Below are positions 44,761 through 54,409 of a stretch of 64,000 nucleotides of DNA, piece after piece (position 1 is the first letter of the stretch; each line of letters begins with the position of its first letter). The notes below the pieces were generated by a model. The model ran no database searches. It was not told the DNA's origin and saw only the letters and a list, made by a program, of their open reading frames with translations. This DNA comes from an uncultured Clostridia bacterium (GTDB lineage: Bacteria; Bacillota; Clostridia; UBA1381): NCBI GenBank assembly GCA_934454215.1, contig CAKSGG010000002.1, positions 1-64,000 on the forward strand, read 5' to 3'. Made by a program: the position numbers and the translations under genes.

Positions 44761-46738
44761 TAAAAGCGTTATAAAATCAGATTTCAAGCGTTTCTGGTGG
44801 GTTTCGGTGCTGAATACCCTGACCGTACTTGTTGTGTTTGCGCTTCCGTATATATATGATGTAATAGAATACGGCAGCAAAACCGAAATAAGCGACAATT
44901 ATATCTATTCGGGTTTGTATAACAACAGTATTCCGTCCGTTGTGTTTGCGATAATATATTCGGCAATACTCGGCGTTCTGCTGTTTTCGTATCTGAATTC
45001 GTCAAAGGCATGTGCGTGTCTGCACGGGCTGCCCGTAAGGAGAGAAACATTTTTCTTCTCGCATCTGCTCAGCGGAATAATTCTTACGGCTGCGCCTCTT
45101 GTCATAAATTTTGCGGTATTTGTACTGTTCCGAATGAATGCGGACGTTGCAAAAAGCTTTCTTATAAACCATCTGTTCATTTATTCGGGTTTGACGTTAT
45201 TATACTCGCTTGTTGCCTTTTCGCTTGCGGTTGTCGTTACAATGATAACGGGAAACAGCGTTGCGGCAATCATTTTTACGGGTATATTTGCGGTCTTGCC
45301 TGCATGCGCCGAGGCTTTCGTACAGTTTTTCTGCCGCCAGAATATATACGGCTATGATGTATCCTCAAGCAAAATAAGTCAATTCATATATGTTGTACCC
45401 TCCGATATGTGCGCTCAGCCGTTAAATATTCTGAAATACATGATATTTATTGCGGTATTTTTAGCCGCTGCAATGTGGCTTTACAAAATCAGAAAGCTTG
45501 AAAACAACGGTGAGGTTGTCGCATTCCCCAAGCTGCGCTATGTATTTACGTACGGAGTGGCTATATGCGCAGGCGCTGCGGGCTACGGATATTTAAGCAG
45601 TCTGTTTAACAACAAAAATATTTTACTGCTTATTCCGTTCGGTATTATAGGAATCATTATTGCGGAAATGATTGTTAAAAAGAGCTTGCGGATTACAAAG
45701 GCATATAAGCCGGTGATTTTGTTCTGTGTTGCGGTAGGGTTATTAAAGCTTGCGTTTGCGGCTGATTTGTCAGGATATGAAAGACGTATACCGAAGCCCG
45801 GGGATATTGAGTCTGTGTCGGTTAATCTTATAGGCATTAATGAAAATTACGGCTATTACACAACAGGTAACGGCACGCGCGTATACCCCGATACGGACAG
45901 CGGAATTACAAATGCCGACACCATAGAAAAGGCGCTGGCACTGCATACGGATTTAATTGAAAACAGAAACGATAAATGGAACTACAGCAGTGAATATAAC
46001 GAGCTGCCGATGAGATTTGAGTATACTCTCAAAAACGGCAGAAAACTGACAAGGAGCTATGTTGCAAACTTTGAAAACAACGGTGAGGCAATGAAACCGC
46101 TGCTTGTTACGGAGGACATGAGAAAATGCTTCTTCCCCATTCTGAACAATGTTGAAAAGAAGTATATGCAAGTATATATAAACGACCCGAGAATCATTGA
46201 CGGACCTGTGTTCAACGACCAAGAAACCGTCGATAAATTTATTGCGGCATTAAAAGCAGATACCGTAAAAACACAGTACGAAAAATATGTTCACAGAGTG
46301 GATGAATACACCAAAGTAAGCGTTATATTTAAGTCATCGGGAACATACCAAGACGGCTCGGAGGTTCCTATAGACAAAATGCCCGAGCAGAACGAGGATT
46401 ACTATATCCGTGACGATTATACAAACACAATTGAGCTGTTAAAAGAGATAGGCTTTTATGATAAAATTGCAAAGGCATCGGATATAGACAGAATCGAGCT
46501 TACGGAGGCGTACAAGGACACCGGATATTCATATGGTGATACAGATGAATATCCGGAATCGAAAGTAACGGTTATAAGCGACAGAAAGGACATCGAGGAA
46601 ATATACAATTACTGTATCAAGCAAAAGGTTCACTATTCGGACTGCAACATGGATATGAACGTATATTTCAAAAACAGCACTTTAATGAATATTGCGTATG
46701 ATAAAAATGCAGACGGAATACCGTCCGCCATGAAGTAA
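44735..46738 (+). CDS. Large ABC-2-type membrane subunit (DUF6449-like)
   Basis: A 667-residue integral membrane subunit. The N-terminal half has about eight membrane helices. The C-terminal half, from about 350, is a soluble extracytoplasmic domain of about 300 residues with repeated (T/S)-E/D-x-Y strands and no known catalytic motif. The ATG at 44,735 has GGGAGG eight bases upstream. The large outer domain may sense or bind an external molecule. The gene ends at a terminator. Confidence 0.85.
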   Translation: MNLKISLFNKSVIKSDFKRFWWVSVLNTLTVLVVFALPYIYDVIEYGSKTEISDNYIYSGLYNNSIPSVVFAIIYSAILGVLLFSYLNSSKACACLHGLPVRRETFFFSHLLSGIILTAAPLVINFAVFVLFRMNADVAKSFLINHLFIYSGLTLLYSLVAFSLAVVVTMITGNSVAAIIFTGIFAVLPACAEAFVQFFCRQNIYGYDVSSSKISQFIYVVPSDMCAQPLNILKYMIFIAVFLAAAMWLYKIRKLENNGEVVAFPKLRYVFTYGVAICAGAAGYGYLSSLFNNKNILLLIPFGIIGIIIAEMIVKKSLRITKAYKPVILFCVAVGLLKLAFAADLSGYERRIPKPGDIESVSVNLIGINENYGYYTTGNGTRVYPDTDSGITNADTIEKALALHTDLIENRNDKWNYSSEYNELPMRFEYTLKNGRKLTRSYVANFENNGEAMKPLLVTEDMRKCFFPILNNVEKKYMQVYINDPRIIDGPVFNDQETVDKFIAALKADTVKTQYEKYVHRVDEYTKVSVIFKSSGTYQDGSEVPIDKMPEQNEDYYIRDDYTNTIELLKEIGFYDKIAKASDIDRIELTEAYKDTGYSYGDTDEYPESKVTVISDRKDIEEIYNYCIKQKVHYSDCNMDMNVYFKNSTLMNIAYDKNADGIPSAMK

Positions 46739-46744
46739 ATTTAT

Positions 46745-46771
46745 AAGGGATTGCATTAATGCAGTCCCTTT
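46745..46771 (+). terminator. Terminator after the ABC operon
   Basis: AAGGGA pairs with TCCCTT, with an inner TGCAT/ATGCA stem; a short T-run follows. Confidence 0.85.
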
Positions 46772-46853
46772 ATTTATTAACAATAAGCAGTATCACTTCA
46801 TAATATATAAATATAATTATACGCCGCAAACGGCGGCAGATAGGAGGATTAAT

Positions 46854-47108
46854 ATGTATATTCTGACAGGCTCAATCACCTCCGCCGAAAGAATGGCAAA
46901 GGCTGTCGAAATGCTCAGCGGTCTGCCGGCATACGTTGTTCATACCCCCTCCGCAATTCGGGGCGGAGGCTGCTCGTATTCGGTAAGATGTGACGACAGA
47001 GCCTTATCTTTGATAGATGATATTGCAAAGGATAACGGAATCACCGTCAAGAAAAAATACCTTGAAAGAATCCGTGACGGGGAGCGTGCTTATTATGATA
47101 TATCTTGA
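46854..47108 (+). CDS. DUF3343 Se/S-carrier-like protein
   Basis: An 84-residue protein of the DUF3343 group, in which the N-terminal strand begins with (Y/L)-I-L-T-G-S and a GGGCSYSVRC region carries two cysteines (near residues 39 and 45). The group is proposed to carry sulfur or selenium from a cysteine desulfurase. It overlaps the desulfurase start by 14 bases, which supports that role. TAGGAGG precedes the ATG. Confidence 0.85.
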   Translation: MYILTGSITSAERMAKAVEMLSGLPAYVVHTPSAIRGGGCSYSVRCDDRALSLIDDIAKDNGITVKKKYLERIRDGERAYYDIS

Positions 47109-48195
47109 CAACGCCGCAACCTCGGCAGTAAAGCCCGAAATCGTATACCGCACACTTGACGAATTTACCAGACATCACAGCGCAAACGCAGGCAGAGGAA
47201 TAAATAAAGAAAGCCTTTTTTCGGTTAAGGCAATAGTAAAAACACAGGATATTGTATCGGAGCTGTTCAACATTTCCTCACCACAGAACATCGCATTTAC
47301 GCCGAATGCGACATATGCTCTGAATTTTGCGATTTTGGGAACATTATCTGACGGCGGTCATGCGGTTACAACGGAAATCGACCACAACAGCGTACTGCGC
47401 CCGTTAAACAGTCTCGGCAATTTTACGGCGGTCAGGGCTGACAAACAGGGATATGTATCGCCGTTTGACATAGAGCGTGCAATCACGCCCGAAACAAAAC
47501 TTATAGCAGTTTCGCATGCCTCAAACGTCTGCGGAACGATTCAGAATATAGAGGCAATTTCAAGAATTGCTCATGACCGTAAAATAAAAATACTGATAGA
47601 TACGGCGCAGACAGCGGGAATTTTAAAAATAGACAACGCTCTGCTTGACGCTGATTTTATAGCCTTTTCGGGGCATAAGGGGCTTATGGGGCCTCTCGGC
47701 ACGGGCGGTCTGTACGTAAAAAATCCCGAAGAACTTGCGCCGATTATAACGGGCGGTACGGGAAGCAGCTCGGAGGAGCTTATTCAGCCCCAAATAATGC
47801 CCGATATGCTTCATTCGGGAACGGTAAATACTCCGGCAATCGCCGCACTCGGCGAGGGAATTAAATACGTAATGTCGCTCGGAACGGAGAAAATACTTGC
47901 GCATGAAAGACATCTTGCACAGCTTTTGCGAGGTGAGCTTGAAAAGCATGACAATATAACGGTATACGGCTCTAAGGACGGAATCGGAACGGTTGCGTTT
48001 AATATAAACGGAAAAGGCAGTGAGGAAACGGCGGAGCTGTTCCCCGAATTTGCCGTAAGGGCAGGTTATCACTGTGCACCGCTCGCACACAAGGCTCTTG
48101 GCACGGATAAAACGGGAGCGGTGAGAGTATCGTTCGGGGTATTCAATACCGAAACCGACGTCAGAGAATTTATAAAAGCGCTGTCACGTATATAA
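47095..48195 (+). CDS. Cysteine desulfurase family protein
   Basis: A 366-residue PLP enzyme that would release sulfur from cysteine. The PLP lysine is Lys195 in FSGHKGLMGPLG. Asp169 and Gln172 (DTAQTAG) bind the cofactor, and His141 stacks on it. The sulfur-accepting cysteine sits in GYHCAPLAH. It belongs to the aminotransferase-V group linked to DUF3343 rather than to the main SufS or IscS operons. The ATG at 47,095 is the start; the frame is open further upstream, inside the DUF3343 gene. Confidence 0.93.
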   Translation: MIYLDNAATSAVKPEIVYRTLDEFTRHHSANAGRGINKESLFSVKAIVKTQDIVSELFNISSPQNIAFTPNATYALNFAILGTLSDGGHAVTTEIDHNSVLRPLNSLGNFTAVRADKQGYVSPFDIERAITPETKLIAVSHASNVCGTIQNIEAISRIAHDRKIKILIDTAQTAGILKIDNALLDADFIAFSGHKGLMGPLGTGGLYVKNPEELAPIITGGTGSSSEELIQPQIMPDMLHSGTVNTPAIAALGEGIKYVMSLGTEKILAHERHLAQLLRGELEKHDNITVYGSKDGIGTVAFNINGKGSEETAELFPEFAVRAGYHCAPLAHKALGTDKTGAVRVSFGVFNTETDVREFIKALSRI

Positions 48196-48215
48196 GGGGG
48201 TTCGCCCCCCTTTTT
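48194..48215 (+). terminator. Terminator after the desulfurase
   Basis: GGGGG-TTCG-CCCCC stem with five T following. Confidence 0.9.
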
Positions 48216-48231
48216 AAATATCAAAAAAATA

Positions 48232-48260
48232 TTGAAAAACTTTATTTTTTGTGATATAAT
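48232..48260 (+). promoter_or_regulatory. Promoter of the 48.3-56.2 kb run
   Basis: TTGAAA (48,232-48,237) and TATAAT (48,255-48,260) are 17 bp apart, 38 bases before the radical SAM ATG. Confidence 0.85.
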
Positions 48261-48297
48261 ATATGATACAGATATTTTTGGATTTGAGGAGATTAAC

Positions 48298-48897
48298 ATG
48301 GTAATACTTTACGAGGTTCATAACGGATTATATGTCAACATGACAAATAAATGTCCCTGCGCCTGTACGTTCTGTCTGCGCCAAACCAAGGACGAAATGG
48401 AAGGCTCGGGAAGTCTGTGGCTTGAAAGAGAACCGACCATTGACGAGGTAAAGGCTGAATTTTCAAAATTCGACATGAATAAATACGAGGAACTCGTTTT
48501 CTGCGGTTTTGGAGAGCCGACCGAAAGACTTGACGATGTTTTGCAGATTGCGGAATTTGTGAAAGAAAATTATAATATTCCGATAAGAATAAATACAAAC
48601 GGTCTGGGCGACCTGATAAACGGAAAAAACACCGCTCCGCTGTACGAGGGCAAAATAGACATTGTTTCGATAAGCCTTAACACACCGAATCCCGAAGAAT
48701 ATTTTAAAATTGTACGTCCGAAATTCGGCGAAAAATCATTTGACGCCATGCTTAAATTTGCCGAAAACGTGAAACACTATGTAAAAAAAGTGGTTTTGAC
48801 AACGGTTCATACGACAATCACCGAGGACGAGGAAAAGCAATGCCGGCAAATATGCGATAAAATCGGTGTGACATACAGAATAAGACCGTTTGAATAA
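48298..48897 (+). CDS. Radical SAM protein, TatD-linked family
   Basis: A 199-residue half-barrel radical SAM enzyme. The cluster motif CX3CX2C is at Cys19, Cys23, Cys26 (CPCACTFC), with a GFGEPTE SAM-binding strand. The pattern matches the small family usually found next to TatD (TIGR04038-like). No TatD gene is in this window. The substrate is unknown. The ATG at 48,298 has GAGGAG upstream. It is the first gene of a tight run that extends to lepA; the family gives no further clue. Confidence 0.85.
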   Translation: MVILYEVHNGLYVNMTNKCPCACTFCLRQTKDEMEGSGSLWLEREPTIDEVKAEFSKFDMNKYEELVFCGFGEPTERLDDVLQIAEFVKENYNIPIRINTNGLGDLINGKNTAPLYEGKIDIVSISLNTPNPEEYFKIVRPKFGEKSFDAMLKFAENVKHYVKKVVLTTVHTTITEDEEKQCRQICDKIGVTYRIRPFE

Positions 48898-48908
48898 AGG
48901 AGATTTTT

Positions 48909-49196
48909 ATGTCTGAACAAGATAACAAAAAAAATGTATTGATAAGCTCAATATTACTGGTGCTTTCGGTTGCGATGCTTGCATGGCTGGGGACAAAGCT
49001 TTGGAAAGCGGATAAATTGGATAAAATCACTCAAAATACAGCAATGGCAACACAGCTCCCAAAGCACGAGGCAACACAAAAGCCCGAACTTGGAGTTGTT
49101 GTGGAAACTCCCACACCAAAGCCGAACAAAGACGAAAATACGCCTGCACCGGCAAATTCACAAACAGAAGATGACGGAACAATAACTTTTGATTAA
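48909..49196 (+). CDS. Small single-pass membrane protein, 95 aa
   Basis: An N-terminal helix at about 9-29 (NVLISSILLVLSVAMLAWLG) is followed by a basic stretch and a Thr/Pro/Lys-rich extended tail. GGAG precedes the ATG. It sits between the radical SAM and PP2C genes with gaps of 11 and 13 bases. Function unknown; possibly a membrane anchor or partner for its neighbours. Confidence 0.7.
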   Translation: MSEQDNKKNVLISSILLVLSVAMLAWLGTKLWKADKLDKITQNTAMATQLPKHEATQKPELGVVVETPTPKPNKDENTPAPANSQTEDDGTITFD

Positions 49197-49209
49197 AGGA
49201 GCTGAAGCT

Positions 49210-49908
49210 ATGAGGTTTACATCAATGAGCAATACCGGCGGACAGATGATAAATCAGGATTTTTTCGCACGTGTATGCAGTGAGGGAATATATTGCTTTG
49301 CCATGGCGGACGGCGAAGGTCCCGGCGGAGAACTGAGCGCCGAAACGGCCGTGAATACGATTATAAGCGAATTTGAAAAAAATCCGTCCATGATGAGCGA
49401 GGCGGTCGAGGAGTATATGTGCAAGGCGCAGGAGGCTGCCGAAAATGTCCGCAAGGACGAGCTTTGCAGCGAGGCACATTCTTCCGCAGCGATTCTTATA
49501 ACCGACGGCGAGGCTGCTTTGATTGCACATATCGGCGATGTCAGAGTATATAAATTTGAAAAGGGAATGATTGATTTTATAACCGCCGACCATACGAACG
49601 CAATGGAAAAATACGAATCGGGAATTATAAAATTCAGCGATATACGCAATGAAGAATCGGAATTGCTCCGAAGTCTCGGTACTGAAAAAGCGTGTGCGGA
49701 AATTGAAACGGTAATGCCCATTAAGGCGAAAACCGCTTTCTTAATCTGCACTAAAGGATTTTGGAAAAGCATTGACGAGGATAAAATGGAAGAATGTATA
49801 AGAGCCTCATCATCGTCAAAGGAATGGCTCGGAAAAATGATGAAGCTTATGGACGGCGCACTTCCCTGCGACTGCGATAATATGAGCGCAGCAGCTATAA
49901 TTATGTAA
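49210..49908 (+). CDS. PP2C-like serine/threonine phosphatase
   Basis: A 232-residue PPM-fold phosphatase. Metal motifs present are NQD near residue 21, the DG pair in MADGEGPGG, GDV in HIGDVRVY (usually GDSR) and the final DN in DCDNMSAAA. The motif-8 site, normally S-D-G-x, reads CTKGFW, with Lys replacing the metal-binding Asp. Activity is therefore doubtful without experiment. The ATG at 49,210 has AAAGGAG. No Ser/Thr kinase gene is in the window. It is 13 bases after the small membrane protein. Confidence 0.85.
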   Translation: MRFTSMSNTGGQMINQDFFARVCSEGIYCFAMADGEGPGGELSAETAVNTIISEFEKNPSMMSEAVEEYMCKAQEAAENVRKDELCSEAHSSAAILITDGEAALIAHIGDVRVYKFEKGMIDFITADHTNAMEKYESGIIKFSDIRNEESELLRSLGTEKACAEIETVMPIKAKTAFLICTKGFWKSIDEDKMEECIRASSSSKEWLGKMMKLMDGALPCDCDNMSAAAIIM

Positions 49909-49937
49909 CAATTTTACATATTAAATAGGTGATGAAT

Positions 49938-51251
49938 ATGAAGAAAAAAACTCTTACAATAATTTTTGCCGTGGTTATCATATGCGGCGGCATAGCTGCG
50001 GCGGCTGTTGCCAATCTCGACAGAATAATGATGGCGGTATCCCCCGAACTGTATATAAGCTACAGGGCGCTTAATACCGCAAACGAAATAAAAAAAGAAC
50101 GCAGTATGATAAAGGACGCTCTGCCCGAACTGCGCAGACTTTCCGACAGTCATAATGCCGAATTTGAATTAAATACGGACAAAACAAGCCTAAAGCTTAC
50201 AGAGGACTATAACAGTGAAGTTCCGTCCGCCGTTTTTAACGGAACATATAACGGCTTTGATTTTGACGGATATATAAACAATACCGAAACGGGAATAGCC
50301 GTTCCGTCGCTGATGGATGTATATTTTACTTTTTCAACGCAGAATTTCGGAAATGAGGTCACAGGTGCGGCACTTTCGGGTCTGCTCCCCGTTGACGGTC
50401 TTTCGGGTCTTGATTTAACGCTCCCGTCCTCAAACGGCAGTGACAGCATTATTTCCGAAAGAGAGCTTGCGGGATATGCCAAAACAATGATAAAGGACGC
50501 AAAAATAAATCATGACGGCGGTAATGATTATTTTATGATTCTCAAAACGGAAAACGTAAAAGAGGGGCTTAACGGAATTATCAACACAGTTAAGTCGGGC
50601 GGAGCATTAAAAAGCAAGCTGCAATTTACCGAGAAAATCTTCGGCGTTACTCCCGATGAGCTTTTAAACAATCTATCCGATATTGTAAACAGCGCCGAAA
50701 CGGGCGATACGATTGCCGTAGGATATACAGAATGTAAAAATTACATTTCACGTCTTGAAACCAATATAAAAAACGGCGATATGAACATAAAGCTGTCATG
50801 GAAAGCGTCAAATGAAGTGCGGCTGCTTGAAGATTATACGTTAAAAGTGTCAGCCGACAGTGACGGTTCGGAAGTAGGGATAGAGTATCACGAAAGCGGA
50901 AACAAATTCTTCAAGCAGGAAGAAAAGCAGGATTCAAGGGAAATCAAATTTATTTTCGGCAACAAGGAAATATTCAAAGCCTCAATTAATCTGAACTACG
51001 ATAAATCACAGCTTAGCGGAACAGTAAAAATAAACGATATATCGGCACAGTTAAGCGGAACGGCTGATGAAAAATCCACGCTTATAAAAGCCGAAAATAT
51101 TATGTCGGGTGATAATTCGGTCGGCAGTTTTTCGCTGAATATACGTGATTTTCAGAATGTCTCGGCACAGGACAGAAAAAAATATCCGTTCTCCGAAATC
51201 AAGGCGGCGGATTTGCTGTCACTGATGGCAGGCTTGATTAAAGGAGAATGA
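49938..51251 (+). CDS. Exported protein of unknown function, 437 aa
   Basis: N-terminal signal anchor (KKKTLTIIFAVVIICGGIAAAAVANL), then a long beta-rich extracytoplasmic region with spaced hydrophobic strands and many Asp/Asn/Ser residues. No known domain is recognised. I use the ATG at 49,938; nearby GTG and ATG codons lie inside the AGGTG site. It lies 29 bases after the phosphatase and 1 base before the Wzm-like permease, so it is very probably part of the same unit and may help the exporter. Confidence 0.75.
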   Translation: MKKKTLTIIFAVVIICGGIAAAAVANLDRIMMAVSPELYISYRALNTANEIKKERSMIKDALPELRRLSDSHNAEFELNTDKTSLKLTEDYNSEVPSAVFNGTYNGFDFDGYINNTETGIAVPSLMDVYFTFSTQNFGNEVTGAALSGLLPVDGLSGLDLTLPSSNGSDSIISERELAGYAKTMIKDAKINHDGGNDYFMILKTENVKEGLNGIINTVKSGGALKSKLQFTEKIFGVTPDELLNNLSDIVNSAETGDTIAVGYTECKNYISRLETNIKNGDMNIKLSWKASNEVRLLEDYTLKVSADSDGSEVGIEYHESGNKFFKQEEKQDSREIKFIFGNKEIFKASINLNYDKSQLSGTVKINDISAQLSGTADEKSTLIKAENIMSGDNSVGSFSLNIRDFQNVSAQDRKKYPFSEIKAADLLSLMAGLIKGE

Positions 51252-51252
51252 A

Positions 51253-52098
51253 ATGGAAGAAAACCAAATAACCGTAATCAAGCCCAAAACGGGCTGGTTC
51301 GACATTAATCTCAAAGAAATATGGCATTACAGAGATTTGATATATATGTTCCTCAAGCGCAATTTTACGGGTACATATAAACAAACGATTCTCGGACCGA
51401 TATGGTTTTTGATAACGCCGCTTATGACGTCGTCAATGTTTACCGTTGTATTCGGTCAGATTGCAAAAATATCGACGGACGGAGTACCGCAGTTTCTGTT
51501 TTACATGGCAGGCAATACCGCATGGGCATATTTTTCATCATGTCTGACGGCAACCTCATCAACCTTTACGGGCAATGCCTATTTATTCGGAAAGGTATAT
51601 TTCCCCCGCCTTATATCTCCGATAACCTCGGTTATATATGCCCTGCTTTCATTTTTTATACAACTGGCGCTTATGCTTGTGCTTATGGCGTTTTTCGTGT
51701 TCGGCAGAGGCGAGGCGATATATCCGAACAAATGGATTTTGCTTGTTCCCGCAATGGTTCTTGAAATGGCGCTGCTCGGCTTGGGAATAGGAATAATAAT
51801 ATCGTCGCTGACTACAAAATACCGCGATTTGTCAATTCTCGTAGGGTTCGGAGTTCAGCTGTGGATGTACGCAACACCGATTGTATATCCCATGTCTCAG
51901 GTTCCCGAATTTTTACGGGGTATTATAAAGCTGAATCCCATGGCGCCGATTGTGAATAATTTCAGATATGCGTTTTTGGGATGCGGCTCGCCCGAGATTT
52001 CGTCATGGCTTATCAGCATGGCGGTAACGGCGGTATTTTTATTTATAGGCATAATTCTGTTTTCAAAAGTGGAAAAAACATTTATGGATACTGTATAA
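51253..52098 (+). CDS. ABC-2 polysaccharide export permease (Wzm/TagG type)
   Basis: A 281-residue membrane subunit with six helices and the start RDLIYMFLKRNF typical of O-antigen or teichoic-acid exporters. Features include TILGPIWFLITPL and the C-terminal helices after PIVYPMSQVP. It exports an undecaprenyl-linked polymer or wall glycan together with the next gene. No glycosyltransferase is in the window, so the polymer must be made elsewhere in the genome. Confidence 0.93.
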   Translation: MEENQITVIKPKTGWFDINLKEIWHYRDLIYMFLKRNFTGTYKQTILGPIWFLITPLMTSSMFTVVFGQIAKISTDGVPQFLFYMAGNTAWAYFSSCLTATSSTFTGNAYLFGKVYFPRLISPITSVIYALLSFFIQLALMLVLMAFFVFGRGEAIYPNKWILLVPAMVLEMALLGLGIGIIISSLTTKYRDLSILVGFGVQLWMYATPIVYPMSQVPEFLRGIIKLNPMAPIVNNFRYAFLGCGSPEISSWLISMAVTAVFLFIGIILFSKVEKTFMDTV

Positions 52099-52111
52099 CG
52101 GAGATTGATAT

Positions 52112-53368
52112 ATGGAAACTGTAATAAAGGCGGAGCATATAACAAAGCAGTACCGTCTCGGAACGATAGGCGGCGGAACGCTTCAGGGCGATTTGGCAAG
52201 CTGGTGGGCAAGAGTTCAGCACAAGGACGACCCCAACAGCAAAATAGGCGAAAAGGTTTATAAGAAAAATGAAAAATTTCTTGCTCTCGACGACATCTCT
52301 TTCGAGGTCGGCAAGGGTGAAACTCTCGGTATTCTCGGGCGCAACGGCGCCGGAAAATCAACGATTTTAAAGCTGCTGTCAAGAGTTACCGCTCCTACGG
52401 ACGGTACAATATATATAAAGGGCAAAATATCGAGTATGCTTGAAGTCGGAACGGGCTTTCACCCCGAGCTTACGGGGCGTGAAAATATATACTTAAATGG
52501 CGCAATACTCGGTATGAAACGTGCGGAGGTATCAAGAAAAATCGACGACATAATAGAATTCAGCGAATGCGGACAGTTTATCGACACGCCCGTAAAGCGC
52601 TATTCATCGGGAATGTTTGTCAAGCTTGCATTTGCGGTTGCGGCTCATCTTGACAGCGATATTCTGATTATGGACGAGGTTCTTGCGGTCGGCGACATGA
52701 AATTTCAGAAAAAATGTATTGATAAAATGCTGAGTATCGCAAAGGATTCGGGGCGTACAATAATCTATGTAAGCCATAACATGAACACGGTAAGACAGCT
52801 TTGCAGCAGATGTATTTTTTTGGAAAAGGGTAAAATTGTCTTTGAGGGTGACACGGAAAAGGCAATAAATCTGTATCTTAAAACTGCGTCCCAAAAGCTG
52901 TTCACATATAAGGATTTTACGCAGATGCACCGCCCGTCTTATCTTGCAGGCAAGGCAAGGCTTGTTGATTTGGAGCTGATTAACCGCAAAGACGCAGTTG
53001 TGCATGACGGGGAAACTCTCGATTTCAGACTAAGACTGCGTGCGGAAAAGGACGTTGACGGACTTTGTGTAAGACTGATGATACATAACCCCGACCAAAC
53101 CCCGATTGCAACGGCGTCGCTGAAAGGCTTTGCGGATTTGAAAAAGGGCGAAATGTACAGCCGTGAATTTTCAACAGACGTTTCATGCCTGTCAAGCGGC
53201 AAGTACACCGTTCTGATTGCCGTTTACGAAACGGACGAAATAGGAAATGTGTTCGATTCGGACGCAGCATGGCCTGCAATGATTTTTGAGCGTGACAAAA
53301 AATCACAGCTTGACTGGAAATCACGCTATTACGGTGATATTGAACTGCCCGATTTAAAGCTGATATAA
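52112..53368 (+). CDS. ABC-2 polysaccharide export ATPase with Wzt-type C-terminal domain
   Basis: A 418-residue protein. The nucleotide domain has Walker A GRNGAGKST (76-84), signature YSSGMFVK and Walker B ILIMDEVLAVGD. From about residue 285 a beta-jelly-roll follows (DGETLDFRLRLRAEKDVDGL...), the Wzt_C fold that binds the terminal sugar of the exported polymer. So the substrate is likely a capped glycan. It is 13 bases after the permease and 12 before holA. Confidence 0.93.
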   Translation: METVIKAEHITKQYRLGTIGGGTLQGDLASWWARVQHKDDPNSKIGEKVYKKNEKFLALDDISFEVGKGETLGILGRNGAGKSTILKLLSRVTAPTDGTIYIKGKISSMLEVGTGFHPELTGRENIYLNGAILGMKRAEVSRKIDDIIEFSECGQFIDTPVKRYSSGMFVKLAFAVAAHLDSDILIMDEVLAVGDMKFQKKCIDKMLSIAKDSGRTIIYVSHNMNTVRQLCSRCIFLEKGKIVFEGDTEKAINLYLKTASQKLFTYKDFTQMHRPSYLAGKARLVDLELINRKDAVVHDGETLDFRLRLRAEKDVDGLCVRLMIHNPDQTPIATASLKGFADLKKGEMYSREFSTDVSCLSSGKYTVLIAVYETDEIGNVFDSDAAWPAMIFERDKKSQLDWKSRYYGDIELPDLKLI

Positions 53369-53380
53369 AGGAAGAATAAC

Positions 53381-54391
53381 ATGGCGAAAAAGAAAAATCC
53401 CGATTTGCCGGAGCTGAAACGGCAGATAAATGAAAATAAATTAAAGCCTGTGTACTTGTTTTTCGGTACGGAAACATATTTAAAGGAAACGTATATTAAA
53501 GCAATTCGGGATAAAATCCCCGATAACGGATTTGAAGAATTTAATTATATAACGCTCAAAGGCACTGACGTTTCCTTATCGGAATATGACGACGCATGGG
53601 AAAGCTTTCCCATGATGGCGGACAGAAAGCTTGTCTATATAAGCGGAAGCAATATTTTCAAAAGTGCAAATGAAGAACAGAAATCATTCTGGAAAGAGAA
53701 ATTTTCTCACTACACCGATGATATGGTAGTCATATTTGACGAAACCGCCGTTGACAAACGCAGTGTGCTGTATAAGGCTCTTACAAAATACGGCATGGCA
53801 ATTGAGTTTGAAACTCCCGATGAGGCGGATTTGGTTACGTATATCATGGGGCAATGCCTGAAAGCAAAGCGGAAAATCAAAAAGGAAAACGCCTATAAAA
53901 TCGTCAGTATGTGCGACGAGGGCTTGCAGAATATAATGAATGAGCTTAAAAAGCTGTTTGACTACTGCGGTGAGGAAATTACGAAAACGGATATAGACAA
54001 CATCGTTTCAAAGGGCTTGAATATCCGTATTTTCGAGCTGACGGACGGTATCATGAACCATAATGCCAAGCAAGCCATGGAAGTTCTGACCGAACTGCGC
54101 AGCGGAAGTGAAAGCGCATTCGGCGTACTTTATCTGATATATGCAAACGTAAAGAAAATTTTGAAAGCAAAGCTTGCCGACAGCTCCGACCCCCGCACAG
54201 TGGCACGTGCGATAGGGGCAAGCGAGTATATCGCAAGAAAATATATAAGCAGTGCGCAGGGTTTCAGCGAGGGCTCACTCACAAAAATGGTTATGAGAAT
54301 CCCTGAAATAGATTACGAAATCAAGCAGGGCAAAACAGACGAATGGACGGCGCTTGAACAGTATGTTGCCGAGGCGCTTTATTATGTATAA
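53381..54391 (+). CDS. holA: DNA polymerase III subunit delta
   Basis: This clamp-loader wrench subunit opens the beta clamp. At 336 residues it has the typical KPVYLFFGTETYLKE start, the central MADRKLVYIS region and a C-terminal helical collar with IDYEIKQGKTDEWTALEQYV. GGAAG precedes the ATG. It is followed directly by lepA; the usual rpsT is not between them. Confidence 0.94.
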   Translation: MAKKKNPDLPELKRQINENKLKPVYLFFGTETYLKETYIKAIRDKIPDNGFEEFNYITLKGTDVSLSEYDDAWESFPMMADRKLVYISGSNIFKSANEEQKSFWKEKFSHYTDDMVVIFDETAVDKRSVLYKALTKYGMAIEFETPDEADLVTYIMGQCLKAKRKIKKENAYKIVSMCDEGLQNIMNELKKLFDYCGEEITKTDIDNIVSKGLNIRIFELTDGIMNHNAKQAMEVLTELRSGSESAFGVLYLIYANVKKILKAKLADSSDPRTVARAIGASEYIARKYISSAQGFSEGSLTKMVMRIPEIDYEIKQGKTDEWTALEQYVAEALYYV

Positions 54392-54409
54392 CGGAAAGGA
54401 ATTTACAAA

